Shown here in pieces: positions 8,304-16,283 of a DNA stretch of 36,303 bases. Both the position numbers and the translations under genes were made by a program. The notes beneath the pieces were generated by a model. The model ran no database searches, was not told the DNA's origin, and saw only the letters and a list, made by a program, of their open reading frames with translations. The DNA lies in assembly GCA_023418255.1 (NCBI GenBank), contig JAEZZZ010000082.1:1-36303 (forward strand). Direction: 5' to 3'. The DNA comes from Bacteroidota bacterium (GTDB lineage Bacteria > Bacteroidota > Bacteroidia > Bacteroidales > Dysgonomonadaceae). Numbering within the stretch: the stretch's first letter is position 1; every line of letters begins with the position of its first letter.

Positions 8304-9977
8304 ATGAATATGAAGAATACCGCGGATTCTCATCAATCGGAAAATAAGGACAAAAACAATCCGAAGAACAAAAACGGTGATACCGGTCGGCGCGAGGCAT
8401 TGAAAACAATGGCAACTGTTCCCGTGTTGGGTGCTATGGCATACGGTTTTTATAAAAAAAGAAAAGAGACGCTTCGTCAAGAAAATGCCTCTAACATGTT
8501 TCGATTTAAATCGGAAGAAAAAAAGGTATTACCTGTTTCTGGAAACGATAAAATCATACGCATAGGAGTAATCGGGACGGGAATTCGTGGCATTCATCTG
8601 TTGCGCGCCTTAGGGTTTGCTACGCCACAATATCTGGATGAATTAAAAGAATTGGCTCGTCGCGATTCTAAAAACACACGATATGCTGATTTTCAAGAGC
8701 AAGAAGACCTGCGTGTTCAAATAACGGCCATTTGCGATGTGTTTGATTATCACGCTGAAGAGGGTATTGCCGCCGGGGCAAACATATACAGAGAGGGGCG
8801 CGATGGAAAATATGGCACCCCGCCAAAACGATATGGAAACTATCGCGAACTGTTGGCCGCAACGGATGTCGATGCCGTTGTTATTGCTACGCCGGACCAC
8901 TGGCATGGCACTATGGCGATGGACGCATTAAAGTCCGGGAAACATGTATATCTGGAAAAACCGATGACGTGGACGGTTGAGGAAACCTATCTTTTGCGAG
9001 AAGTAGTAAATAACAGCTCACCGGTATTTCAACTCGGACATCAAAATCGACAGATTGAGGCATACGATCGTGCACGCGAGATTGTGCAGCGTGGTTTGTT
9101 AGGCCCGATAACGTTGGTGCAAACCGGGACCAATCGTAACGATCCGAACGGCGCGTGGGTTTATCCCATCCATCCCGAAGCCAATAGAAAAAATATCGAT
9201 TGGCAGCAGTTCAACGGCAATCCGGAGCGAATAAAAGAGTATCTAAACTACATGGAATCAAGCGGATTGGTACGATATGTGGGGCCCGATGCACGTGAAA
9301 AATTTAGTCTCGAACGCTTTTTTCGTTGGAGATGTTGGTGGGATTATAGCACCGGGCTAAGTGGCGATTTGCTTACGCATGAGTACGATGCCATGAATCA
9401 GATTCTTGGACTAGGCATTCCCGATTCGGCAACCTCATCAGGAGGTGTCTATTTCTTTAAAGATGGACGCACGGTGCCCGATGTGTTACAAACGACATTT
9501 GAATATAAAGATAGAGGCACCACCATGCTCTATTCGGCAACCCTGGCAAGTCAATTCAACCGCACCCGAAAAATTATGGGACACGATGCCACCATGGAAG
9601 TCGGAAGCACACTTACCATCACGGTTGATCCCCTGTCGCAAAAATATGCCGAAAAAATTGAGCGTGGCGTCATCAAGCCGGGAGAGCCTTTTTATCAATA
9701 CATTCCCGGAAGAAGTGTCGATGCGGTTTCGTCGGCAACAGAATTATATTTTGCACAACGCGGACTTCTTTATTCCTATGTAGGAGGAAAACGTTACGAT
9801 ACCACTTTTCTGCACATGAAAGAGTGGCTGCATTCCATTCGCACGGGAGAAAAAAACTCATGTGGTATTCAAGAGGGATTTGAAGAGGCGATTACTGCAC
9901 ACATGGGAACCCGCGCATATCTTGAAGGACGCACCATTTATTGGGATCGCGATAAAGAAGAGATTGTGAAGGGATAG
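8304..9977 (+). CDS. Tat-type Gfo/Idh/MocA family oxidoreductase (first copy)
   Basis: This is a NAD(P)-dependent sugar or sugar-acid oxidoreductase of the Gfo/Idh/MocA family, probably acting in the envelope. The start at 8304 is the first ATG after the DoxX stop; a TTG at 8247 overlaps doxX and is less likely. The 557-residue product begins with an unusually long Asn/Lys-rich stretch. A twin-arginine motif (GRREALK, Arg29-Arg30) and a hydrophobic segment (about 36-50) follow. The Rossmann fold has GTGIRG at 91-96, TPDHWHG near 197 and the substrate/cofactor lysine motif EKP at 218-220. The C-terminal alpha/beta domain has WRCWWDYSTG, typical of the exported Bacteroidota members. Related proteins oxidise the 3-hydroxyl of glycosides. 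The neighbouring second copy and DUF1080 protein fit such a role; the substrate is unknown. Confidence 0.88.
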   Translation: MNMKNTADSHQSENKDKNNPKNKNGDTGRREALKTMATVPVLGAMAYGFYKKRKETLRQENASNMFRFKSEEKKVLPVSGNDKIIRIGVIGTGIRGIHLLRALGFATPQYLDELKELARRDSKNTRYADFQEQEDLRVQITAICDVFDYHAEEGIAAGANIYREGRDGKYGTPPKRYGNYRELLAATDVDAVVIATPDHWHGTMAMDALKSGKHVYLEKPMTWTVEETYLLREVVNNSSPVFQLGHQNRQIEAYDRAREIVQRGLLGPITLVQTGTNRNDPNGAWVYPIHPEANRKNIDWQQFNGNPERIKEYLNYMESSGLVRYVGPDAREKFSLERFFRWRCWWDYSTGLSGDLLTHEYDAMNQILGLGIPDSATSSGGVYFFKDGRTVPDVLQTTFEYKDRGTTMLYSATLASQFNRTRKIMGHDATMEVGSTLTITVDPLSQKYAEKIERGVIKPGEPFYQYIPGRSVDAVSSATELYFAQRGLLYSYVGGKRYDTTFLHMKEWLHSIRTGEKNSCGIQEGFEEAITAHMGTRAYLEGRTIYWDRDKEEIVKG

Positions 9978-10083
9978 AAAGTAAAAATCCTAACCATCAT
10001 TCCGGATGATATTGCCCAGAGCCTAAAGTTGGGAGCAGTCAAAAAGAATCATATAAATTAATATCAAAAAAAACAGAAAAAGT

Positions 10084-11556
10084 ATGTCAACAAAAAAGAT
10101 GTCAAGAAGAAAATTCATCCAAGCAGGCACAACGGCTGCTGTTGGACTGACCATTGTGCCGTCGAAGGTACTTGGTAAACGAATGGGTTATACCGCCCCA
10201 AGCGACAAATTAAACATCGTTGCGGTTGGTGTTGGAGGCATGGGGTTTTCTAACTTAAAAAATTTAGAATCCGAAAACATCATCGGATTATGTGATGTGG
10301 ATTGGAAGTATAGCGAGCGAGTTTTCAAACATTTTCCCAATGCAAAAAAATATTACGACTATCGTAAAATGTATGATGAATTGGGAAAATCAATGGATGC
10401 CGTTGTGGTAGCAACATCGGATCACACACATGCCATCATCACAGCAGATGCTATGACCATGGGGAAACATGTGTTTGTGCAAAAACCCTTGACGCATAGC
10501 GTCTATGAGTCGCGACTGCTCACCAAATTGGCAGAGAAATACAAAGTGGCTACCAGCATGGGAAATCAAGGTTCGTCCGATTCGGGTGTGCGGCAAGTAA
10601 TTGATTGGATTCACGACGGACAAATAGGTGAGGTTACACGTGTAGAGACTTTTACCGACCGACCTATTTGGCCGCAAGGATTGATGCGTCCGAAACAGGT
10701 GCATGCAGTGCCCTCAACATTGGATTGGGAACTCTTTATTGGTCCTGCACCCAAACGTCCGTTCAACAATATTTATCATCCTTGGAACTGGCGCGGCTGG
10801 TGGGATTTTGGCACAGGTGCCTTAGGTGATATGGCGTGCCATATTTTACATCCCGTGTTTAAGGGACTCAACTTGGAATATCCGACCAAAGTGCAAGGCA
10901 CATCAACCATGTTGCTCACAGAGTGTGCACCCAATGCACAAAAAGTGAAATATACATTCCCGGCACGCGACAATTTGCCTAAGGTTGCCATGCCCGAAGT
11001 GGAAGTGACGTGGTATGATGGCGGTTTACAACCGTTCCGTCCCGAAAATATTCCTGCTTCGGTTGACTTGAATGATGCGGGAGGAGGAGCTATTTTCTAC
11101 GGAACAAAAGATACGCTCGTTTGCGGATGCTACGGAAAAGATCCGTGGTTGGTTTCCGGACGCAAACCAAATTCACCAAAGACACAGCGCGAAGTAACAC
11201 TTTCGCACGAAATGGACTGGGTACGGGCTTGCAAAGAGAGTCCCGAATATAGAACCGAAACGGCATCGCCCTTCTCAGAAGCCGGCCCCTTCAACGAAAT
11301 GGTGGTAATGGGAGTGCTGGCAGTTCGATTGCAAGGATTGAATCAAGAACTGCATTGGGATGGCAAGGAAATGCGATTTACCAACATCCCTGCCGATGCA
11401 ACCATCAAAACCATTATTGAAGATGGTTTTAAAATTACGGATGGACATCCCACTTTCGACAAAACATGGACAGAACCCGTAAATGCCAATCGCTATGCCG
11501 AAGAGATGATTAAGCATACTTATCATAACGGTTGGAAATTACCCTCAATGCCATAG
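10084..11556 (+). CDS. Tat-type Gfo/Idh/MocA family oxidoreductase (second copy)
   Basis: This second oxidoreductase of the same family has 490 residues and a clear twin-arginine signal: SRRKFIQAG at residues 7-15 followed by a hydrophobic core to about residue 25. The NAD(P)-binding motif is GVGGMG at 49-54. The usual EKP is replaced by QKP at 133-135, which occurs in some exported members and may alter cofactor or substrate handling. WNWRGWWDFGTGALGDMACH near residue 240 is the typical central motif of this subgroup. It lies 106 bases after the first copy and 168 bases before the DUF1080 gene, all on one strand. Proteins like this are exported with bound NAD and can act by closed redox cycles. 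A glycoside 3-dehydrogenase or reductase role is inferred from the neighbours. Some GH109 glycosidases share this fold, so glycosidase activity is an alternative. Confidence 0.88.
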   Translation: MSTKKMSRRKFIQAGTTAAVGLTIVPSKVLGKRMGYTAPSDKLNIVAVGVGGMGFSNLKNLESENIIGLCDVDWKYSERVFKHFPNAKKYYDYRKMYDELGKSMDAVVVATSDHTHAIITADAMTMGKHVFVQKPLTHSVYESRLLTKLAEKYKVATSMGNQGSSDSGVRQVIDWIHDGQIGEVTRVETFTDRPIWPQGLMRPKQVHAVPSTLDWELFIGPAPKRPFNNIYHPWNWRGWWDFGTGALGDMACHILHPVFKGLNLEYPTKVQGTSTMLLTECAPNAQKVKYTFPARDNLPKVAMPEVEVTWYDGGLQPFRPENIPASVDLNDAGGGAIFYGTKDTLVCGCYGKDPWLVSGRKPNSPKTQREVTLSHEMDWVRACKESPEYRTETASPFSEAGPFNEMVVMGVLAVRLQGLNQELHWDGKEMRFTNIPADATIKTIIEDGFKITDGHPTFDKTWTEPVNANRYAEEMIKHTYHNGWKLPSMP

Positions 11557-11595
11557 TAGAGAAATAGATCGAGACGAAGCTTCGCTTGTGCACGA

Positions 11596-11617
11596 TGCCG
11601 ACATAAACTCGTCGGCA
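11596..11617 (+). other. Intercistronic hairpin
   Basis: TGCCGAC (11596-11602) and GTCGGCA (11611-11617) form a 7-bp stem with an 8-base loop between the second oxidoreductase gene and the DUF1080 gene. There is no T-run, so it is more likely a processing or stability element than a terminator. Confidence 0.3.
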
Positions 11618-11724
11618 GAAGTTAGAAATGGAGAAAGACCTATATTTATAAGGCGAAGAAGCTAACAGTTTATAAGTCAATTAAAAAATAAGTGGAATTA
11701 AGTAACAGGTTAAATAATAAGGAT

Positions 11725-12480
11725 ATGAAGAAATCATTTTATCTATTAAGTTTCATTGTAATGACAACATTTATTTTTTCATCATGTAGCAATGCCAACA
11801 AGAAGAATCAGAAGAACGAAACGAGCGATGATGGCGATTGGATTGTTCTCTTCGATGGTAAAACGTTTGACGGTTGGCGCGGCTACAATCGAGCCGATAT
11901 GCCTACGGCATGGAGCATTGAAGATGGTGCTATTAAGATTAACGGTTCAGGAATGGGTGAAGCGGGAGCCAAAGATGGCGGAGATATTATCTTTGATAGA
12001 AAGTTCAAGAACTTTGAGCTGAGTTTTGAATGGAAAGTTTCCGAAGGTGGCAACAGTGGTGTTTTTTATTTAGCTCAAGAGGTTGAAGGTGAGCCCATTT
12101 GGAAATCTTCACCCGAATATCAAATTTTGGACAATGCCAAGCATCCCGATGCGAGATTGGGCACAGATGGCAATCGTCAATCGGCATCGCTCTATGATTT
12201 AGTACCTGCCAATCCTCAAAATGCAAAACCTGCCGGAGAGTGGAATACCGGAGGCATCATGGTGTATAAAGGTACGGTTGTGCATAAGCAGAACGGAAAG
12301 CAAGTGCTCGAATACCATTTATGGACAGACGACTGGAAAAAAATGGTGGACAACAGTAAATTTAAAGGATGGGAGCATTTTATCAATGCCGGTGGCGAAG
12401 ACCACGAAGGCTATATCGGTTTACAAGACCACGGAGACGATGTTTGGTATCGAAACATCAAAATTAAACTTTTAGATTAA
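11725..12480 (+). CDS. DUF1080 lipoprotein (3-keto-disaccharide hydrolase family)
   Basis: Members of this Pfam family (PF06439) have a concanavalin-like beta-sandwich, and several cleave 3-keto-glycosides by elimination or hydrolysis. The start at 11725 gives a lipoprotein signal (MKKSFYLLSF, lipobox FSSC with Cys21); the frame is open further upstream but those residues would break the signal. The 251-residue protein shows LFDGKTFDGWRG, then GGNSGVFYL, PEYQILDN and the C-terminal EGYIGLQDHGDDVWYRNIKI, all family hallmarks. It is the last gene of the DoxX-oxidoreductase cluster and is followed at once by a strong terminator. With the two oxidoreductases it would form an oxidise-then-cleave route for glycosides in the periplasm or at the outer membrane. 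The sugar substrate cannot be deduced. Confidence 0.9.
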   Translation: MKKSFYLLSFIVMTTFIFSSCSNANKKNQKNETSDDGDWIVLFDGKTFDGWRGYNRADMPTAWSIEDGAIKINGSGMGEAGAKDGGDIIFDRKFKNFELSFEWKVSEGGNSGVFYLAQEVEGEPIWKSSPEYQILDNAKHPDARLGTDGNRQSASLYDLVPANPQNAKPAGEWNTGGIMVYKGTVVHKQNGKQVLEYHLWTDDWKKMVDNSKFKGWEHFINAGGEDHEGYIGLQDHGDDVWYRNIKIKLLD

Positions 12481-12485
12481 CTGCT

Positions 12486-12515
12486 TAAAAGCCTCCTTCG
12501 CGGGAGGCTTTTTTA
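12486..12515 (+). terminator. Rho-independent terminator of the DoxX-DUF1080 cluster
   Basis: AAGCCTCC and GGAGGCTT form an 8-bp GC-rich stem with a short loop (TTCGCG), preceded by A residues and followed by a T-run, starting 6 bases after the DUF1080 stop. Confidence 0.9.
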
Positions 12516-12808
12516 TGTCTCAGCTCTTCTTATACATTAATAAATAAGTAGGATTTGTTATTCGTCACATTGTCATTCAACCACACATCGGGTTGAACAT
12601 AATAAAACAAAAGTGCTCCAATCACTTGGAGCACTTTTAAAAACCAAAATAATAAATAAAAGTAGAGACATTTGAACGTAATCTACCACAAAATCTATTC
12701 ATCATTCACACACATTGAGAATTCAGAATACGTTACGTTCATTCTCAGAAAAAAAGAGCGTGTGCAATATGCATGGTATTATCACATTGGGTTACAATAT
12801 CTTTTCGT
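12516..12808. other. Intergenic region between convergent genes
   Basis: Apart from the second hairpin at 12609-12638 this stretch holds nothing I can support. A plus-strand frame of 66 codons at 12672-12872 overlaps the 3' end of the transporter gene, has no family resemblance and no promoter, and is treated as chance. Confidence 0.5.
12609..12638 (-). terminator. Strong hairpin terminator, probably bidirectional
   Basis: A perfect 12-bp inverted repeat (AAAAGTGCTCCA with TGGAGCACTTTT) encloses a 6-base loop. It lies between convergent genes, 170 bases beyond the stop of the minus-strand transporter and about 94 bases after the first terminator. A-tract and T-tract are built into the stem, so it can work in both directions. 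Confidence 0.75.
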
Positions 12809-14479
12809 CTATAAAAACAGCAATATCATTAACTGCGCGGTTATCACACGCAAAAACATAGTCAGCGGATAAACGGTGGCATAGCTTACGGCCGGCGCAT
12901 CGTTGCCTGCAACCGAGTTGGAGTAGGAGAGTGCCGGTGGATCTGTCGTGCTGCCTGCAATAAGCCCCATCAACGTAAAATAGTTTAGTTTACAAAACTT
13001 GCGTCCAATGATGCCTATGATAATTAGCGGCAATACGGTAATAATAAATCCGTAGCCAATCCAAACATAACCACCATTTACGATGGTATCCACAAAGCCT
13101 TTTCCGGCGCCCAATCCCACACATGCGAGGAAAAGCGCAATACCTATTTCTCGCAGCATTAAGTTGGCACTTACGGTGGTATAGGTTATCAACTTATACT
13201 TCGGACCAAAACGGCTCACAATAATAGAAACGATGAGTGGTCCGCCAGCCAATCCCAATTTAACAGGTTGCGGAATACCCGGTACAGAAAACGGAATGCT
13301 GCCCAATAAAACACCTAAAGCGATACCGATGAATATAGCCACTAAATTGGGCTCACGCAGCCGTTTCATGGAATTGCCCAGCAACCGCTCCACCCGGGCA
13401 ATAGAATTTTCGGAACCAACCACCGTTACACGGTCGCCCAGCTGCAATGACAGATGCGGATCACCGATTAAATCGATGCCGGCGCGGTTGACGCGTGTGA
13501 TGTTTACGCCATATAAATTCCGAAGTTTCAGTTGTCCGATGGTTTTGCCGTTTATTTCTGACTTGGTAACGCTTATGCGGCGTGAAACCAGTTGAGCGTC
13601 GAGCTTTCCCCACTCTTTGCTGTTCATGTCAATTTCCGCGCCGATAAGTGTCGTGATTATCTCAATATTTTGCAAATTAGATACAACCAATATCTTGTCT
13701 TCTTTGTGAAGAATTGAAGTGGGTTGAGCAATTTCCAACTCTCCACTTTCGGCATGCATGATGCGAGATATTACAAACTCTTTTTCAATCAATTGCTTGA
13801 TATCTTTTATGCTTTTCCCAAAAATGGAGGGATTTTTTACCTGCAAAGAGAACACGTGTGCTTCGGTGAGTTTGGATGAGTTTGCATCTTGCAGAGCCTC
13901 GTTCTCTTTATCGGGATTGACCTTGAAAAACTGTTTTAACAGAATCAATGTGAGGATGATGCCCACCACCGCCAACGGATAGGCAATGGCATATCCCATG
14001 GCAATTGTTGGGTCTTCGTCACCGGTGACCTCGGTAAATGTCTGCTGAGCGGCCCCCAATCCCGGTGTGTTGGTCACGGCTCCGGATAGGATACCTACCA
14101 TGGTTTGAATGGGAGTGCCTGTGATGAGATGAATTGCATAAGCGATGATTACGCCAAGAAATACAATGCCCGATGCGAGCAAATTTAGTGTTACTCCTCC
14201 CTGTTTAAAGGATGAAAAGAAACTTGGGCCCACCTGCATACCTATGGAATATATAAAAAGAATCAGGCCAAACTCTTTAACAAAGTGAAGCACTTCACCA
14301 TCAACGCTAAGATTGAAGTGTCCGAGAAAAATTCCCACAAAGAGAATCCATGTAATTCCTAACGATACACCAAAGATTTTGATTTTCCCCAACAAAATAC
14401 CCACCGAAACTACGATGGCCAACACAAAGATGGTGTGTGCCACGCCGGTGCCAAAAATTAATTCATATAACCAGTTCAT
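12809..14479 (-). CDS. AspT/YidE-type transporter with two RCK_C domains
   Basis: This is a 556-residue inner-membrane protein of the aspartate:alanine exchanger (AAE) superfamily, also called the YidE/YbjL duplication family. Residues about 15-175 hold a first membrane block with SGAVTNTPGLGAAQQ. Residues about 205-370 form two TrkA-C (RCK_C) regulatory domains (for example SIFGKSIKDI and GKTIGQLKLRNLYGVNITRV). Residues 375-556 hold a second membrane block whose GLIAGSTTDPPALSYSNS mirrors the first. Characterised members exchange amino acids or dicarboxylates. Here a cobalamin riboswitch and promoter lie directly upstream (14696-14952), so expression should fall when B12 is plentiful. That suggests a role in B12, cobalt or precursor uptake, or in coping with the loss of a B12-dependent enzyme. 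The leader between riboswitch and start is 216 bases and holds no gene that I recognise. Confidence 0.88.
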   Translation of the reverse strand: MNWLYELIFGTGVAHTIFVLAIVVSVGILLGKIKIFGVSLGITWILFVGIFLGHFNLSVDGEVLHFVKEFGLILFIYSIGMQVGPSFFSSFKQGGVTLNLLASGIVFLGVIIAYAIHLITGTPIQTMVGILSGAVTNTPGLGAAQQTFTEVTGDEDPTIAMGYAIAYPLAVVGIILTLILLKQFFKVNPDKENEALQDANSSKLTEAHVFSLQVKNPSIFGKSIKDIKQLIEKEFVISRIMHAESGELEIAQPTSILHKEDKILVVSNLQNIEIITTLIGAEIDMNSKEWGKLDAQLVSRRISVTKSEINGKTIGQLKLRNLYGVNITRVNRAGIDLIGDPHLSLQLGDRVTVVGSENSIARVERLLGNSMKRLREPNLVAIFIGIALGVLLGSIPFSVPGIPQPVKLGLAGGPLIVSIIVSRFGPKYKLITYTTVSANLMLREIGIALFLACVGLGAGKGFVDTIVNGGYVWIGYGFIITVLPLIIIGIIGRKFCKLNYFTLMGLIAGSTTDPPALSYSNSVAGNDAPAVSYATVYPLTMFLRVITAQLMILLFL

Positions 14480-14695
14480 TCTAATTTATATTATTTGTTT
14501 CTACTGCTTGTTTCATCACATTTTTCTACCGAACATTCGACGCGCGGCGCACAGCGTTGGCGTGTCCGTTTATCGTTTGCGGTTTTTTGTAGCACGGCTG
14601 GTGTAAAAAAAGAAGTATTGAAATATCCGCCCGCGAATGAGGCGTGTTGAATCACATCTTATCTGCTTTCACCCGAAGCTACGTAAGATTTATTT

Positions 14696-14916
14696 GCATT
14701 TGGCAGGTCTTCTGACTTAAGCCTATCTTCCACAAAACCTTCCCATTCCTAATGGTGGAACAGTGGTGTGAGTATCTTTGCGGTTACCTCCTTTTTTTCA
14801 AAAAAACGAGAAATGGAGGAAGCTTTTACAGCTACGGGGATAGTTCGGGATTTTCACCCGATTCCCTTTTCATTTTATTCAAACAATGGATGTGTGAATG
14901 AATAAAAACCAAATGC
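14696..14916 (-). promoter_or_regulatory. Cobalamin (B12) riboswitch upstream of the AspT/YidE-type transporter
   Basis: Read on the minus strand, the element runs from about 14916 to 14696. It shows the class hallmarks: GGGAATCGGGTGAAAATCCCG near 14865-14845, the adjacent B12-box-like CCCCGTAGCTGT near 14840-14828, and the 3' GGAAGA with AAGTCAGAAGACCTGCC near 14719-14702. The closing P1 stem is perfect over 8 bp (GCATTTGG at 14916-14909 with CCAAATGC at 14703-14696). High cobalamin would be expected to reduce expression of the downstream minus-strand transporter gene. It closely resembles the second copy at 28926-29095, which supports the assignment. Confidence 0.93.
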
Positions 14917-14920
14917 GCGA

Positions 14921-14952
14921 CAAAAGTAGGTCTTCTTTCTCAAATAAACAAA
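14921..14952 (-). promoter_or_regulatory. Promoter of the riboswitch-transporter unit
   Basis: On the minus strand, TTTG (14952-14949) is followed after exactly 20 bases by TACTTTTG (14928-14921), a near-ideal Bacteroidota sigma-factor promoter. The expected transcription start, about 6 bases further, coincides with the first base of the riboswitch P1 stem. Confidence 0.8.
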
Positions 14953-15021
14953 TAATTTTGTCGCGAAAAGATAGCGCGTCGCGTCTTTCGAGTGTTTTGG
15001 GAGCACCAACAAAAGAAGCCG

Positions 15022-15041
15022 GCGCTAAGGCAACTTAGCGC
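15022..15041 (-). terminator. Hairpin overlapping the DUF6580 stop codon
   Basis: GCGCTAAG and CTTAGCGC form a perfect 8-bp stem around a 4-base loop, with the stop codon of the DUF6580 gene inside it. On the minus strand it is followed by CGGCTTCTTTTG, a short T-rich tract. It probably ends the upstream B12 locus before the separate riboswitch-transporter unit. Confidence 0.55.
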
Positions 15042-15646
15042 GTGGCGACCTTCTTGGCCACTTGATATCTTTCGCGCCGTGTCTGCAGGCGAGGAAATAG
15101 AAACAACGAGGCCTCAAACAACCCAAAAAGCGCCGTGCTATAGCATAAGTCGCCCAATAGCGTGTTTTTGAAAAAAGGGATGCCTGCCACATAGCAAGCC
15201 ATCAATCCGTTCCAATTCTTGGGATACATCGATCCCGAAAACCATACTCCGAAGTTTGACACTAAAAAGAAGATAACGGATGCCCCTAAAGCCGAAAACA
15301 GCAATTGTGGAATGCGCACTTTGCGCAATGTAAAAGTTCCCATCAATACGATAAGCGCGAAAGCTCCGTAAGTGAACAGCGAACCGGAGTAGAACCAGAC
15401 AAAGTGGTCGAAATATTCGGCATATACTACATTGTTCAGAATTAAGTCGCTTATCCACATGGCTGCAATGGGGATGATATATGCCCACCACCTGCGGGTA
15501 TAGTAGGCCGCACCAAACAAAGCCATGCCGCCAATGGGCGCGAAATTGGGCGGGTGGGGGATAAGGCGGCTGAGTGCCGCGAACAGTATCATCGTGCTGA
15601 TAACGGAGTAGCGAAGGGTTAGTTTTTTACTCATATTGTTCATCAT
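15035..15646 (-). CDS. DUF6580 family putative membrane transport protein
   Basis: The 203 residues form a very hydrophobic protein with about five membrane segments. The first carries LRYSVISTMILFAALSRLIP followed by the family motif HPPNFAPIGGMALFGAAYY. FGVWFSGSMYPKNWNGLMACYVAGIPFF near the C-terminal third is also typical of DUF6580. The fold resembles substrate-binding (S) components of ECF transporters, but no ECF ATPase or T component is seen here, so transport is unproven. ATG codons at 15646, 15643 and 15634 are all possible starts. It lies 156 bases after the HU-like gene, at the end of the B12 locus and directly before a cobalamin riboswitch. It is therefore a candidate inner-membrane B12 or precursor transporter by context only. 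Confidence 0.8.
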   Translation of the reverse strand: MMNNMSKKLTLRYSVISTMILFAALSRLIPHPPNFAPIGGMALFGAAYYTRRWWAYIIPIAAMWISDLILNNVVYAEYFDHFVWFYSGSLFTYGAFALIVLMGTFTLRKVRIPQLLFSALGASVIFFLVSNFGVWFSGSMYPKNWNGLMACYVAGIPFFKNTLLGDLCYSTALFGLFEASLFLFPRLQTRRERYQVAKKVATR

Positions 15647-15786
15647 TTTTTTATAGAATTGTTATTCATTCTTCTCTGTTGTTTTTAAATCGGGATAAAC
15701 TCCAATCGGGGTGTTGTACTGTTTTGCCGGTCTCGTTTATGAAGCGGTTGCAGGAAGCTGCTGCAAAGGGAGTTGGCCCAATTTTG

Positions 15787-15804
15787 AAAACCTCAGCAGG
15801 TTTT
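15787..15804 (-). terminator. Hairpin overlapping the stop of the HU-like gene
   Basis: AAAACCT (15787-15793) and AGGTTTT (15798-15804) form a 7-bp stem with a 4-base loop, overlapping the stop codon. On the minus strand it is followed by CAAAATTGGG, not a clean T-run, so termination may be partial and DUF6580 may still be reached. Confidence 0.45.
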
Positions 15805-16180
15805 ATTTCACTTTCACTTTGGCAACGTTTTTCATTGCGTCCATAATGCGTTTGCCGGGACGAAAGTTTACTTTTACCGATTTAATATTCGCTGCAGATA
15901 CATCCTCTTCTTTATCCGATGGAGTGCTCGAGAGCGAGGGATAAAGTGAGCCGAGGCGGTCGAAGCGAATAATTTTTCCGGCAGCAAGACGGTCTTGCAC
16001 CACGTTTTCTAGCCCGATGATCACGCCGCGGATATCGGGTTCGGACAGGGCACTGAATTTCTCGATTTCTTTCACGATTTCGTCAACCGATACTTCGCCA
16101 TCGGTTACAATTTGTGCATACCACTTTTTTTCTTCTTCCGGTTTTAGCGGATTTAATTTTTGAATTGCTTTGTATTTCAT
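15803..16180 (-). CDS. HU-like DNA-binding protein
   Basis: The 125 residues match the HU/IHF-like family with the extended N-terminus common in Bacteroidota. They open with KAIQKLNPLKPEEEKKWYAQ, then a helical dimerisation part (SVDEIVKEIEKFSALSEPDI) and a body with GKIIRFDRLGSLYPSLSS. The C-terminal arm is NIKSVKVNFRPGKRIMDAM. Such proteins bend or bind DNA without strong sequence preference. It sits between the third PKD-type lipoprotein gene and the DUF6580 gene on the same strand, with gaps of 221 and 156 bases. Any link to B12 uptake is unclear; genes like this are often scattered through Bacteroidota genomes. No convincing promoter of its own was seen in 16181-16283. Confidence 0.85.
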   Translation of the reverse strand: MKYKAIQKLNPLKPEEEKKWYAQIVTDGEVSVDEIVKEIEKFSALSEPDIRGVIIGLENVVQDRLAAGKIIRFDRLGSLYPSLSSTPSDKEEDVSAANIKSVKVNFRPGKRIMDAMKNVAKVKVK

Positions 16181-16283
16181 AATTTTGTTGTTTTAAAAGG
16201 CGGTCAACCACGCGCACTCATGTCGCGGAGCGCGGGTGGTGTGTCGCGCCGGGTTATTGAATAAAATGTGTGGGGGCAACGAT

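Noticed and set aside
12672..12872. 66-codon plus-strand open frame after the DUF1080 terminators
   Set aside because: It overlaps the transporter gene's 3' end, has no family resemblance, promoter or typical start context.
14701..14880. Plus-strand gene or repeat suggested by similarity between the 14.7-kb and 28.9-kb regions
   Set aside because: The similarity is fully explained by two cobalamin riboswitches read on the minus strand.
16193..16256. GC-rich patch upstream of the HU-like gene as a structured RNA
   Set aside because: Only imperfect pairing (CCACGCGC with GCGCGGGTGG) is visible and no known RNA class fits.
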